Positions 1 to 11,054 of a DNA stretch of 64,000 bases are shown in pieces. How positions within the stretch are numbered: the stretch's first letter is position 1; each line of letters opens with the position of its first letter. The stretch is taken from contig OY744461.1 of NCBI GenBank assembly GCA_963556145.1, positions 5,218,891-5,282,890 of the forward strand, read 5' to 3'. A model generated the notes under the pieces. That model saw only the letters and a program-made list of their open reading frames with translations. It had not been told where the DNA came from and ran no database searches. The DNA comes from Hygrocybe punicea. Its lineage: Eukaryota; Basidiomycota; Agaricomycetes; Agaricales; Hygrophoraceae. Made by a program: the position numbers and the translations under genes.

Positions 1-252
1 GGTCAAATTTCAATGATGCCACCAGGCCCACTGTGACTACCAGTAGCTTGCCCGGCAAGGGAATTAGGGGGGTTCACCTGCTCTTTCATTCTTGGAGGCC
101 TGTACAGTGGCAAGCAGTACTTTCTGGGGGCCAGACACCAACAGTTGGCACGCAAAGATGCCACAATATTCATTCAAGTTGAATAGCTCAGTTCAAAAAA
201 AGACACTGTCAGTAATGGGATAATACACATTAATCTCTCATCTGCATGCAAA

Positions 253-627
253 CACAGGAGACAGATGAGGATTTTTTGCCATCAAAGAATATTGCGATCT
301 CCACTCAAATATTGACATTATTTTTGTTGTTATTATAAGTCCGAAAAATGTTGTAAAAAGTAAGGTTAGTATTCACACCAAAGATAGTGCAGCAAAATTT
401 TAGATTATTTACTCTCCAGATGTTCAGGCACAAAGCCACATGCCTGAATGTCTGGAGACCAAATAGTTTAAAATTTTGCCTGCACTGTCTTCAGTGTGAA
501 TACTACTTTTAGATAACCTTATTGTTTACAACCTTTTCAGACTTATGATAACAACACAAATAATTTCAATATTTAAGTGAATATCGCAATATTCTTTGAT
601 GGCAAAAATCCTCATCTGTCTCCTGTG
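253..627. mobile_element. Foldback MITE, CACAGG termini, AAA duplication
   Basis: A 375-bp near-complete palindrome. It begins CACAGGAGACAGATGAGG and ends with the reverse complement of that sequence, and homology between halves continues to the centre near 440. It is flanked by AAA on both sides (250-252 and 628-630). The matching stretch of the other inverted-repeat arm (about 5035-5060) lacks it and reads ...gcaaacata..., which serves as an empty site. It therefore inserted after the arms were duplicated. Termini starting CAC with a 3-bp duplication suggest a CACTA/CMC-type non-autonomous element, but no transposase is present to confirm this. Confidence 0.85.
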
Positions 628-1008
628 AAACATAACAAAGAACATACCACAGTAATAAAGTAGTCTGTGAAGTGATGAATATGAGGGAGGAAATCACATA
701 CCAGTTAAGACAATAACACTCCAGAATCTCTGGTTATTGCCTGGTACAATAACCAAGGATCCTGTAGTGTCACCAAAGGTGGTAGTAGTAGTTGTGAGGT
801 AAGAAGAAAATAACCATGTTTGATGGTCTTGTACTTATTTGTTCATGTGACTTAACGTGTTTGTTGATCACATGTCACAAAGTGTGATGTCACGTTGGGC
901 CGTCCAAATGTTACATCACACTTGTGACATGTCGCGTCTCATCAATCATGTGACCTGTCATGTTGCATTAATCATGTGACACGTGAGTGGTAATAATCAT
1001 CATATTCC

Positions 1009-1110
1009 GAGGGCAGGAATCCTGCCCTCGTCTCACTATGTATAATAGGTACAAAATACAATAATAATGATATAACGAGGGCAGGGAATCACCCTGCCCT
1101 CGTCTCATTG
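1009..1110. repeat. Tandem CGAGGGCAG hairpins (left)
   Basis: Two short perfect hairpins with CGAGGGCAG/CTGCCCTCG stems are separated by about 75 bp containing a TATTATACATAGTGAGA-like spacer. The right arm has three related copies at 4498-4673. They lie downstream of both low-complexity genes and could act as transcript ends. Confidence 0.6.
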
Positions 1111-2264
1111 CTGAGCCACCTGGACGGTCGGGTTCATTACCACCGCTGCTGTTGCCGTTGCCATTGCCGTTGTAGTGTCTGCTGCTGCTGCTGCCATTCA
1201 CGCTGCCGTTGCCGTTGCCGCTGCTGCTGCTGCTGCTGCCATTGCTGTTGCCGCTGCTGCTGCTGCTGCTGCCGTTGCCGTTGCCGCTGCTGCCGTTGCC
1301 GTTGCCGCTGCTGCCGTTGCCGTTGCCGCTGCTGCCGTTGCCGTTGCCGCTGCTGCCTTTGCCGTTGCCGCCGTTGCCATTGCCATTGCGGCTGCTGCTG
1401 CTGTTCATGCTGCTGGTGCTGCTGCCGTGGCCAGTGCGGCTGCTGTTGCCGTTCCCAGTTCCGGTCCCGCTGCTGCTGCCGTTCCTGGTCCTGGTCCTGG
1501 TCCTGGTCCTGCCGCTGCCTCGCCATCTTTGTTGCTGTCCTCATTGTTGTTGTTGCCATCCACGCTGTTGTTGTTGCCGTCCACACTGTCATCGTTCCTG
1601 TGCTTGCTGTCATCGTTGCTGTCCCCGTGGTTGTCGTTCCGGTCCCCGTGGTTGTCGTTCTGGTACTCGTGGTTGTCGTTCCGGTCCCCTGCCGCTGCTG
1701 CCGCTGTTCGGGCTGCTGCTGCTCTTGCCATTGCCGTTGCCGTTGCAGGCTTCACCTCGGCACAGTAACGACTGCAAGGCATTAGTAGTACATAAAATAA
1801 GCAAAAAATCACTGATGACTTACCGTTGTCATCCTTTTCTTCCTCACCGTCGTCCGCGTCTGGGTCTTCGTCGTCTGGGTCTTCATCATTGTCGACCACG
1901 TCCGCATCTGCGTCAACCCTGTCTTTGTCTCCGCCAACCCGGTCTCCATCGTCCATGCCATCCCCATACCGTTGTGGATCCTGTCTCCCATCGTCGTCCT
2001 CGTTCTCGTCGTTCCAGTCCCCGTGTCCGTCATTGCCATCCCTGTTCTCGTCGCTCCGGTCTGTCATTCCGGTCCCCATTCCGTTCTCATCGTTGCCATC
2101 CCCCCTCTCTTTGTTCCGGTCCTCGTTGTCGTCGTTCCGGTCCTCGTTGTCGCCGTTCCCGGAACCATGGTTGTTGCCCCCTTATGGGCCTCGTGTCGTT
2201 GGCTGTCGATGTTGATGTGGTAATGTTCACGGTCATCTGACGTGACGTTGCCGGAAAAGACCTA
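1100..2264 (-). CDS. Low-complexity spliced gene, left-arm copy
   Basis: On the minus strand the sequence after an intron acceptor near 2265 begins with codons for VFSGNVTSDD. It passes through Asp/Asn/Gly/Glu-rich repeats and reaches a GTAAGT donor after a D-E-E-E-K-D-D-N stretch near 1825. The acceptor is near 1775, and the next exon is dominated by GCC/GCT/CAG-like repeats coding Ala, Ser/Gly/Asn or Gln tracts depending on frame. The right arm holds the same layout in the opposite orientation. Frame slips in the repeat tracts make the exact product uncertain. No domain is recognised. It may be a real low-complexity gene or element cargo that decays by repeat slippage. Confidence 0.35.
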
Positions 2265-3336
2265 AAAAGTACATGGAATTAGTTAATAAAAATAAATCAA
2301 ACAAACTTAAAATGAAACTTAGCCTGGTGCTCTTCCGCAGCCTTGTGTCTGTGATCGTGGTTGCAAAGAAAGAGTGACGTGGCTTGAACTCGCGCGAGAA
2401 TTTCAACCGGCGTTTGCCGATTTCCTAAACGGGGCCGAATTGCCATATTGGTACAGGTGGCTGGATTCTCTTATTGCTATTACATGCTGTATAACACCTC
2501 AATGGCCAGGGCAAGACCCTGAAGGGATGTAAGTATCCCATACCCACAGGTATGGTAAATTTTGTATTTTATTTGAGCCTACAGAGAGAGCTATTCACAA
2601 TGTATTTGAGCCCTCTGCCAAAATTGGACCCTTAAACACCCAACTTTGCGAGTATACATCTAGAAAATCTAAAATTAATTCTAGCAGTACTAGGTGATGT
2701 GTGCTTCATTGTTACAATAAGTGCCTGGCAGTTAGTAGTCCAGGAAATGTGTTGTAGGACAAATGTGTGTGGAACTTCACATTAATAAATTATTGGCTGT
2801 TCAATCAAAGTCCCGTTATTTGGATTCAAGTCACGCAACTCACAGCTTTACCATTTGTTGGCTACAGCACATTTCCTGGACTACTAACTGCCAGGCACTT
2901 ATTGTAACAATGAAGCACACATCACCTAGTACTGCTAGAATTAATTTTAGATTTTCTAGATGTATACTCGCAAAGTTGGGTGTTTAAGGGTCCAATTTTG
3001 GCAGAGGGCTCAAATACATTGTGAATAGCTCTCTCTGTAGGCTCAAATAAAATACAAAATTTACCATACCTGTGGGTATGGGATACTTACATCCCTTCAG
3101 GGTCTTGCCCTGGCCATTGAGGTGTTATACAGCATGTAATAGCAATAAGAAAATCCAGCCACCTGTACCAATATGGAAATTCGGCCCCGTTTAGGAAATC
3201 GGCAAACGCTGGTTGAAATTCTCGCGTGAGTTCAGGCCACGTCACTCTTCATCTCGACTTTGATGAGCACGTAGCTTAAGTTGTCATTTTATGTTTCTTT
3301 TGTTTACTCTACTAACTCATTCCACATGGTTTTTAG

Positions 3337-4590
3337 GTCTTTTCCGCCAACGTCGCGTCAGACGACCACGACAACTGTCACACCAACAGCAACGCCAGGA
3401 CGGAAGCCAATGACGTGACGCCCATAACAGAAGGACACGGACGACGACCGTGAATGCGATGGGTCTGGGAAAGGCTACGTGGCGGGGTCGAACGAGGCCC
3501 AGAACGACGACGGGGGCGGCAAACTACGCAGGGGACCGGAATGACGAGAACGGAGACCAGAGCGGCGAGAACAGGGTCTGGAACGTCGACAACGGGGACC
3601 GGAAACACGGCAACGGGGATGGCAATGACAGCGGAGACCGGAACGACGAGAACGGGGATGGCAATGACGGACACGGGGACCGGAACGACGAGAATGAGGA
3701 CGACGATGAGAGACGGGAACCACATTGGTTTGGGGACAGTGCGGACAATGGAGCCTGGGTCGGTGGAGACACAGACAGGGACGACCCAGATGCGGACGTG
3801 GTCGACAACGATGAAGACCCAGACGCGGACAACGACGACGAAGAAATGGATGACAACGGTAAGTCGTTTGTATTTTTTTCTTATTTTATGTACTAGTCAA
3901 ATTATGTTTTTCAGTTGTTACTGCGCCGGCAGCAGCAACAGGACTGGCAGCACAGCGGCAACAGCACCCATTGCAGTGGCAGCAGCAATGGCAGCAACAG
4001 CAACGGCAGCAGCAGCAGCGACGGGCAGCAGCAGATGCGGACAACGGCGACGAAGAAAAGGATGACATGTATGGTAAGTCATCAGTGTTTTTTTGGTTAT
4101 TTTATATACTACTACTGCCTTGCAGTTGTTACTGTGCCAAGATGATGCCTGCAGCCGCAATGGCAATGGCAATGGCAGCAGCAGCCCGAACAGCACCAGC
4201 AGCAGCGGCAGCAACAGCAACAGCAGCAGCAGTGGGAACGGCTGGAGCGGCAGCAGCAGCCGCAACGGCAATGGCAACATCAGCAGCAGCAGCAACGGCA
4301 ACGGCAGCAAGAGCAGCAGCGGCGACAGCAACGGCAGCAGCAGCAGCAGCAGCAGCAGCGACGGCAATGGCAATGGCAGCAGCAGCAGCAGCAGCAGCGA
4401 CGGCAATGGCAATGGCAGCAGCAGCAGCAGCGGGAATGGCAGCAGCAGCAATGGCAACGGTGGTCATGAACCCAACCGTCGGGGTGGATCAGCGACGAGA
4501 CGAGGGCAGGGAATCACCCTGCCCTCGTCATATCGTTATTATTATTTTTCTTTTGTACCTATTATACATAGTGAGATGAGGGCAAGGTGA
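3337..4590 (+). CDS. Low-complexity spliced gene, right-arm copy
   Basis: An intron acceptor at 3336 is preceded by a CTACTAAC branch site. It opens an exon starting VFSANVASDD, closely matching the left-arm copy. A D/N/G/E-rich exon (open from 3450) ends at 3858 before a GTAAGT donor. The intron 3859-3914 ends in TTTTTCAG. A short Gln/Ser/Gly-rich exon follows, then a second GTAAGT...TTGCAG intron (4074-4125) and a last repeat-rich exon ending in an E-P-N-R-R-G-G-S-like tail. The two introns resemble each other, so the last exon-intron unit appears duplicated. No known domain. The conserved splice sites argue that this once was, or still is, transcribed. Confidence 0.4.
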
Positions 4591-4673
4591 TTCCCCTGCC
4601 CTCGTTGTATCATTATTATTTTTATTTTGTACCTACTATATATAGTGAGATGAGGGCAGGATGCCCTCGGAAT
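4498..4673. repeat. Tandem CGAGGGCAG hairpins (right)
   Basis: Three GAGGGCAG...CTGCCCTC hairpin units are spaced about 80 bp apart, with spacers that read nearly the same (TTATTATTTTT...GTACCTA.TATA.ATAGTGAGAT). This is the expanded counterpart of the two units at 1009-1110 in the other arm. Confidence 0.6.
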
Positions 4674-5428
4674 ATGACTCGTGTGTCACATGATTATTGA
4701 GACGTGACATGTGACAAATGTGATGTAACGTTTGGACGGCCCAACGTGACATCACACTTTGTGACATGTGATCAACAAACACGTTAAGTCACATGAACAA
4801 ATAAGTACAAGCCCATCAAACACGGTTGAGATTTTCTCCTTACCTCACAACCACCACTACCACTTTGGATGACACTACAGGATCCTTGGTTATTGTACCG
4901 GGCAACAACCAGAGATTCTATAGTGTCATAGTCTTAACTGGTAGGTGATTTCCTCAGGCTTTGTTGCTGACGTCTGTTCACTTCACAGGACTACTTGATT
5001 ATTGTGGTATGTTCTTCTTTTTCACCGTCAGGTATCTTCTTTGGTATGTTTGCATCCAGATGAGTGATTAATTTGTATTACCCCATTACTGACAGTATCT
5101 TTTGTTGAAGTTATCTGTTCAACTTGAATGAACATTGTGGCATCTCTGCGTGCCAACTGTTGGTGTCTGGTCCTCAGAAATGAGTGCTTGTCACTGTACA
5201 GGTCTTCAGGAATGAAAGGGCGGGTGAATCCCCCTGATTTCCTTGCCGGGCAACCTACTTGTAGTGGGCCTGGTGGCATCATTGAAAGTTGACCAGGTAA
5301 GTCTCACTATTACTTTTAAGCCTCCCTTTAGTGACATTGAGACCAGGTAATATTGTTAGTTTAGTTGATTTCAGTATCCATTTTTGGTTATTTGTTCGCA
5401 AAATTTTTGTGAGTATTTTCTTTGTCAG

Positions 5429-5478
5429 TCAGTCTTGATCAAGAAGGAGAAGAGCTCCTCCTTTGAGATCAAGACTGA
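5429..5478. repeat. Short stem-loop
   Basis: TCAGTCTTGATC (5429-5440) pairs exactly with GATCAAGACTGA (5467-5478), and an inner AAGGAG pairs with CTCCTT. The rest of 5293-5900 shows no gene or element. Its two CCCTAA units near 5597 are too few to call telomeric. Confidence 0.5.
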
Positions 5479-5904
5479 ATGGCATTGGTGTCTTGCTTGT
5501 TATCCTTTCAGAGGCATTTGTGACACAGTAGCAGTACTTGTTGTAATGTTAAGCTGTTAATGTCTGAGAAGGAATTTATTGCATTTTATCGGTGTAAACC
5601 CTAACCCTATGTCACAAGGTCAGCCGTATCATGGCTGGCCATCATATCTCTGGCACTGGTCAATCCATGACCCACAACCAGCCAGAGACCCATTAGGAAC
5701 AGCCAACCAATGTGCCATGACCAGCCAATGTATTCTGAGTGTTGGCCAATGCATATCATGTTGACAGCTGATGTAATTAGAGCTGTGGCCATCCCAATGT
5801 AGCTGGAGCTTTGGCCAACCCAGGTGCTATGGCCATGTCATATAACCAAAGCTTTGGCCAACCCATGTTCCATGGCTACACCCAGTACAGTCAGCCAATC
5901 CATG

Positions 5905-6725
5905 TCTCATGGCCAGCCAATAGAGGTCAGCCAATCCATGTTCCATGTCCAGCCGAAATACCCAGACCATCGGCCAATCCATAGCCTAAATACCCAGACC
6001 TGTTGGCCAATCCATCTCCCATGGCCAGCCAAAATACCCAGACCATTTGGCCAAGTGAAATACCGAGACTGGTCGGCCAATCTATGTTCCATGGCCAGCC
6101 AAGATACCCAGCCCGGTCGGCCAATCCACCTCCCATGGCCAGCCGAAATACCCTGACCCATCGGCCAATCCATGTTCCATGGCCAGCCGAAACACCCAGA
6201 CAAGTTGGCCAATCCATGTTCCATGGCCAGCCGAAATACCCAGACAGGTCGGCCAATCCATGTTCCATGGCCAGCCAAGATACCCAGACCGGTCAGCCAA
6301 TCCACCTCCCATGGCCAGCTGAAATACCCAGACCCATCGGCCAATCCATGTTCCATGGCCAACTGAAATACCCAGACTGGTCGGCCAATCCACATTCCAT
6401 GGCCACCCAAAATACCCAGGGCAGTCGGCCAATCCATGTTCCATGGCCAACCAAAATACCCAGACCGGTCGGCCAATCCACCTCCCATGGCCAGTGGAAA
6501 CACCTAGCCCAGTCGGCCAATCCATGTTCCATGGCCAGCTGAAATACCCAGACCCGTTGGCCAATCCACCTTTCATGGCCAGCAGAAATACCCAGCCAGG
6601 TCGGCCAATCCATGTTCCATGGCCAGCCGAAATACCCAGACCCATTGGCCAATCCACCTTTCATGGCCAGCCGAAATACCCAGCCCAGTCGGCCAATCCA
6701 TGTTCCATGGCCAGCCAATATATCC
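5905..6725. repeat. 44-bp minisatellite
   Basis: A core GGCCAATCCA recurs every 44 bp from about 6076 to 6690 (6118, 6162, 6206, 6250 and so on), about 18 copies in all, with degraded copies at 5880-6075 and after 6700. Copies alternate irregularly between TGTTCCATGG and CCTCCCATGG versions. Because 44 is not a multiple of 3, every reading frame cycles through the same 44-residue super-repeat. This keeps long frames open on both strands, so those frames are not evidence of a gene. Confidence 0.95.
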
Positions 6726-6904
6726 CTCTGCTTCGGCCAACCCATGCTTCTCCGAACATGGAACCCTCGGCCAAGCCATCTGCCCTGGAGAAAGATATTG
6801 GTCGGCCGAGATAAGCTAGCCCACTTGGAGTGGGAATTGTCCATCTCGGCTGACCCATATATCATGGGAAAGATATGCTGAAAGGGCTCAAGTACTTGCT
6901 TGCT

Positions 6905-8072
6905 TGCTTTGTTACCATAAACGAGCTACATATTACTCTCGTAGGGAAAGTTTTGTCAAGTCTCATGGTGGCCTGGTCGAATGTGAGGTTCTCTTGGCAG
7001 AACTGATGGACCCGATGTTGGTTGACACCTACAAGAACCTCCCCCCTCTTCGGTGAGCAACTGGCCTTTTTTTTCGGGATAACATTTTTTTAGTGTTGAT
7101 TGTTGCTGATTTAGCAAAGGGACTCTGGTAAATTCGAATGCCGGCATCGATCCCATCGAACCATTTTCACTTAGCAATGTCCCAGACATACTTCCGTCCA
7201 CAAACATGAAGTATGTCTCTCGATGATCTGTATTTCAAGTCATGATTCAAACTAGATTTGTACTTAGGCATCTTGTGGAGGCCATCACATTTACGAGATC
7301 TGGAGTCTTCATGAATCCATCCAGAGTATCACCAACCTTAGTCAAGACCAACCCCGTGTCAGAAAGTGCGCGATCTGTGGAGTATGCTACCCAGGCTGTC
7401 TCCTACAGCTTCAATCCCTATATCGTCTTTACTTCTGTGCTGGCTGTGACTGGTTCCAATTTGTCTACAGAGCCTGTTGGGATTTTCCGGCAGATTAGTG
7501 ATGTGCACACAGGAGTGGGAGAGGTTCTGCGCATTTTTCTGCATGGTATTCAAGGTTCCTGAATTAAGGGCCCAAATATTCAAGGGTTCTGTTGTGATCA
7601 GCACTCGTGCTAAACAGAAGGATAAGAATGATGGTAAGTGTCGTTCATATTTATATACATCACAAATTGTTTTAATATGGTATATTTCTCAGGTGGATCG
7701 TCAGGAAGTAGCTTTGCCAAACTACTGGCTAGGAAGAAGTCCCTCACTGCTCTGTCTCCTGTCAAGGCCATGTCGTCGGGCAATACAGCAGTCAAAGGTG
7801 CACTAAATGTCGAAGACCATGGTGAGTATGCATCAGTCAGTCAGGTTGTGGTATTTTCTTATCCATTCACCAGTTCCCATATATGATGGCGTGGGTGGGA
7901 TGTTTTTGCCCAGCTCCATCACCTCACATCGGACTTGAAGGTGTGGGAAGGTGACTTGGTGGGAACGATATGTCTGGTTGGCTACACAGCGAACAGTTGG
8001 ATCCCCAAGGATGTTTCGAGCAAGCAACTTTCTCTAAGCATCCAGTGGGTCATAGTCTTAGCCAATGCGTAG
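6905..8072 (+). pseudogene. Degenerate multi-exon Agaricomycete-type gene
   Basis: Exon-like stretches join through plausible introns: 7053-7114 (GTGAGC...ATTTAG), 7634-7692 (GTAAGT...CTCAG) and 7822-7873 (GTGAGT...CACCAG). Conceptual pieces include SHGGLVECEVLLAELMDP, a DPIEPFSLSNVPDILPST segment, a Ser/Lys-rich linker, and a C-terminal segment with VGYTANSW and LSIQWVIVL that ends in TAG at 8070-8072. I recall similar unnamed proteins in Agaricomycetes but know no function. Frames shift near 7210 and between 7890 and 7915, so it is probably a pseudogene. It runs convergently with the dioxygenase-like pseudogene that follows. Confidence 0.45.
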
Positions 8073-8368
8073 ATGACTTTCACGGGCCCTCAGATTACTG
8101 GTGAAAAACTTTTTCTGGCATGTTACTTTCGAATCTGTGGTGTTTTAACCACGAAAATATACCATTTGCTATTGATCATTTTTTTCCACCTGTGTGCCAA
8201 TTACTTGTTGGTCATAGCCTTAGCCAATGAGTAGAAGTTCACAGCCCCTCCGTTACTGGTGAAATTTTTTTTTGCATCATTAATTTGGAATCTGCGGTGT
8301 GTTTAAACCACCAAAATATATCATTTGCTTTTGAGATTGTTTTCCACTTGTGTGCCAATTACTTGTTT
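8046..8368. repeat. ~162-bp direct tandem duplication
   Basis: The segment starting GGTCATAGTCTTAGCCAATG (about 8048) is repeated starting GGTCATAGCCTTAGCCAATG (about 8210). Both copies run through ACTGGTGAAA, a CGAATCTG/GGAATCTG block and end in GTGTGCCAATTACTTGTT. The first copy overlaps the end of the plus-strand pseudogene, so the duplication started from that gene's 3' end. Confidence 0.85.
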
Positions 8369-9614
8369 CAAAAAGTGCTCGTGGTTCTAAGTCTACTTTC
8401 CCAGAAGTTCTTCTATGGTGCTAAACAGACTGAGTCCTAACTTCCATCTAGCTGGTCCCTTGGCTTCTAAGTCTGCCTTCCTCCCCTTGTTAGTAAAAAG
8501 CAGTTGACAAACACTCTGAAAGCCATAATCCACCCATCTAAACAAACCCCCTGCCATATACTGCCTGAATGACATTTGTGTTTCTGCTACTTGGATTGAG
8601 GTGTTGGAGTGGCAGAGAATGGCAGAAGGAATGAGGGCTGTTGTTCCGGCAGGGAATTCAATGACCTTCTTCAAGTCCCACAGAATGAGATGGCCTCCAA
8701 GTTTGGGGTTGAAGTTTCCTAGTGCCATAATGGAACATATTCCGAATGCGAGGTTCTTGAAGTCGATGTGATCGAAACATACAGTCTGAGGTCCAAAATT
8801 GAAGGTGCTTGTCGACCAGATGCTGTTGCTGAAGGTACGTTCCAGTTGTGGATACTTCTCATATAGTTCTCCCATTTTTTGCTGATAGTAAGCATACAGT
8901 TTGGGCATCCAAGTCACAAATGACGCCGATGAAAAACTGGTGATTCATTGTATGGCACCGTGCTGTCTGAGGAATTCGAGAGCTTCGGAATCCTTTGCAC
9001 TAGTGCAAAGGTTTCCAGGGAACTGTGTAGCAAGTCAGTGAACTAATCAGCAAGATAAGAAGTGTGGTGCTCACGGGCTGACCTTCCCCATAGGATGCTC
9101 CGTGAGTTAGGACTCCGAAGTCACCACATCTATGGTTTTCATCCATAGCCGAGAAAGAAGCCTTCTTCGCAGCTAATGCCATGGCTTCGGCAGCATCCTG
9201 GTGTGTCGTCTGACCAAGCTCACCATCCGGTTGACTGACCATGACTGCTACAAGGATACCTTGTTGATTTTTGATAGCAAGGGAGTCCCTAAACATAAAT
9301 GATTAACATTGAGTCAAGTATTGGGAATGTAACTTACCTTCCATCCCAGGTGTGTAGCTCAAACTGGAACTCAGAGTCTGGACCAACCATTTCTTCTAAC
9401 GTAAAGGTCCTCCCATACCCCTCCGAGTTGACAGCAGTGTACCCGACTTTGGTGACTGGAGCATCATCTAAATTGAGCTGGCCACTGACTTTCTGGGCAC
9501 TTTTGATGTGGTTTTTAATTGTAGAAGGACGGATGGTGTAATCTCCAAAGGAGCGATTTTTACGATCTTGTTGTCATTTGATTTGTCGTCTTTTCTTGCC
9601 ACCTAGTTTCTGAT

Positions 9615-10787
9615 TAGTGTTGCCGAAGTTCAGTTCGGTCCGGTTCCGAGCCTTTTTGGCGGAACCGCGAACTGAACTTCGGGTCCGGTTTGGCGCATGG
9701 CCAAACCTGGACCCGGACGGCATCGAACCGTCTCTTCGCGTTCGGTCTGGGTTCAGACGCGGTCTGAACCCCAGACCAAGGTGGGCTCACCCCATGAGCT
9801 CCATTCTCCTCGCGAATGGCAGGCACGTATCAATCGATACGGCGCTGCACTTCGCGAGGTAGTTGGGCTGCGGGGGAGCCGTCCGGCGCTGCTGCTGCCG
9901 CTGCCGGCGCTGCTGCTGCTGCCATGGCCGTTGCTGCTGCCACTGCTGCTGCTGTTGTGGCCGTTGCCGTTGCCACTGCCGCTGCTGCTGCTGCTGCTGC
10001 CGCCACCGTTGCTGCTGTCGCTGCTGCTGTTGCCGTTGCTGCTGCCGCTGTTGCTGCTGCTGCTGGCCGTCGTGGTTGTCGTTGCCGTTGTTGTTGCCGC
10101 CGCCGGTGGTGGTGGTGTTGCGGCTGTCCCGCGTCCATTGGCGTTGGATGGCTTGATGCAGCAGCAGCTGCTGCTGTTGCCGGCGTTGCTGCTGCCGGCG
10201 TTGCTGCTACCGGCGTTGCTGCTGCTGCTGTTGCTGTTGCCGCTGCCGCTGTCACTGCTGCTGCTGCTGTTGCTGCCGGCGCTGCCGCTGGCCGTTGCCG
10301 TCGTCGTTGCCTGGTTGCCACCGCTGGTGGTGGTGGTGGTGGTGGTTTTGCGGCTGTCCCGCGTCCGTTGGCATTGCGTTGGCGTTGGGATCCATTTTGT
10401 GCCGCGGTGGTGTGCTCGCGATGTGGTCGCGGTCGAGTTTCCTGTAACAGATAACATTAGTAAAGTTAAAATAATTGAAGAGACTTACCTGTGTCCATGA
10501 ACGCGACATTGTGTCGCGTTCATTGGCCTTGCGTTGTTGTTGTTGGTGAAGAAACCTTCTTGTAATGGTCACATGATCCCGTTGAAGACGAAAAAGTAAG
10601 TAAAGAAATACGAAAAACAAATGAAATAAATACCATAAAAATATCCGCGTTCGCGGTTTGGACGCGGTTTGGAGCCGTTCAGGAAATCCGGCCGGCCTCG
10701 AAACCCTGAACTTGGACTGAACCTAGGGTTCGGTTCGGGGTTTGAACCGGGTTCGGCTAGGTTCGGAACCGAACTACGGCAACACTA
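9615..10787. mobile_element. hAT-type non-autonomous element 1
   Basis: Terminal repeats TAGTGTTGCCG...CGGCAACACTA are flanked by a perfect 8-bp duplication TTTCTGAT (9607-9614 and 10788-10795), the hallmark of the hAT superfamily. Subterminal regions are crowded with GGTTCGG/CCGAACC variants. No transposase is encoded. The interior carries a Gln/Ala/His-rich spliced frame on the minus strand. Taking the element out conceptually restores continuity of the dioxygenase-like pseudogene reading frame across the site. Confidence 0.93.
9830..10509 (-). CDS. Low-complexity spliced cargo gene in hAT element 1
   Basis: Exon 1 (10509-10489) codes MSRSWTQ. The intron 10488-10442 has GTAAGT, a TTTACTAATG branch and a TTACAG acceptor. 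Exon 2 (10441-9830) is in phase and gives about 203 residues rich in Arg/Gln, Pro and Ala, built on CAG/GCA/GCC repeats, ending at a stop at 9830. An internal block around D-A-G-Q-P-Q followed by His or Arg runs occurs twice. The start was chosen because it is the ATG whose frame passes through a consensus donor. No domain recognised. Expression is unknown; the precise splice signals are the main support. Confidence 0.4.
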
Positions 10788-11054
10788 TTTCTGATGCTTG
10801 ACTACTGACGTAGCGGTTCATTTATGAGGGATATGGGTGGATGTGGAAGGTGTGAGGGAGTTATTTTCACTAGAGCTGAGTTCTACATCAGATTCATGAT
10901 CAAGAGGATTGTTTTTTTCAAGTTGAAACAAAGGCCGGAATGGGTATCCCTCGGTGTCATCGTGAGTTCCGTGCTCATTTTGAATTGCCTTTTCCAGTAA
11001 ATAGTCAAAGTTGAACGTGTTATCGGCCAAAATGGCACGTGTCTGACAGTTCAA

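Larger units (their letters stand above)
1..5292. repeat. Giant inverted repeat (5.3 kb)
   Basis: The left arm (1 to about 2758) reads as the reverse complement of the right arm (about 2863-5292), around a spacer of roughly 100 bp. The inner ends pair (2732-2757 with 2863-2890), as do the outer ends (1-50 with 5240-5292). Large blocks between them also match, such as 2400-2700 with 2950-3240 and 640-970 with 4690-5030. The arms differ by substitutions, by length changes in CTG/CAG-type repeats, and by a 375-bp insertion at 253-627, so the duplication is not fresh. The left outer end lies at or beyond the window edge, so termini and target duplication cannot be defined. It could be a foldback transposon or an inverted segmental duplication. 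Confidence 0.85.
8393..11054 (-). pseudogene. 2OG-Fe(II) dioxygenase-like pseudogene
   Basis: The coding order on the minus strand is an N-terminal exon (11054 to 10796, start not certain), interruption by an hAT element (9615-10787), then 9606-9338, intron 9337-9289, exon 9288-9075, intron 9074-9023, and exon 9022-8393. The last exon holds a double-stranded beta-helix-like core: H-I-D (metal-binding HxD), a NFNPKLGGHLILWDLK segment, a distal His in LCHSN, and an Arg in MSFRQY about 15 residues later. That arrangement fits iron/2-oxoglutarate dioxygenases. In-frame TGA codons at 10818-10820, 9574-9576 and 8945-8947 break it, each at a place where the surrounding protein reads smoothly through. 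Catalytic activity of the ancestor is inferred. Substrate unknown. Confidence 0.6.

Noticed and set aside
1100..1800. Long Ala, Gln, Leu, Cys or Ser/Gly/Asn frames on both strands
   Set aside because: Products of CTG/GCC repeats read in six frames; only the splice-supported orientation is kept.
5597..5612. CCCTAACCCTAT resembling telomere repeat
   Set aside because: Only about two units in unrelated sequence; not an interstitial telomere.
5905..6725. CRISPR-like regular repeats
   Set aside because: Repeats are contiguous with no unique spacers, and the genome is eukaryotic.
5907..6865. Frames of 180-198 codons in the 5.9-6.9 kb repeat
   Set aside because: A 44-bp unit without stops keeps all frames open; no start context, splice site or domain.
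7359..7472. Cys-rich CAICGVCYPGC...CAGC reading as a KDZ-associated zinc cluster
   Set aside because: It is in a different frame from the adjoining exons of the plus-strand pseudogene and gives no longer match.
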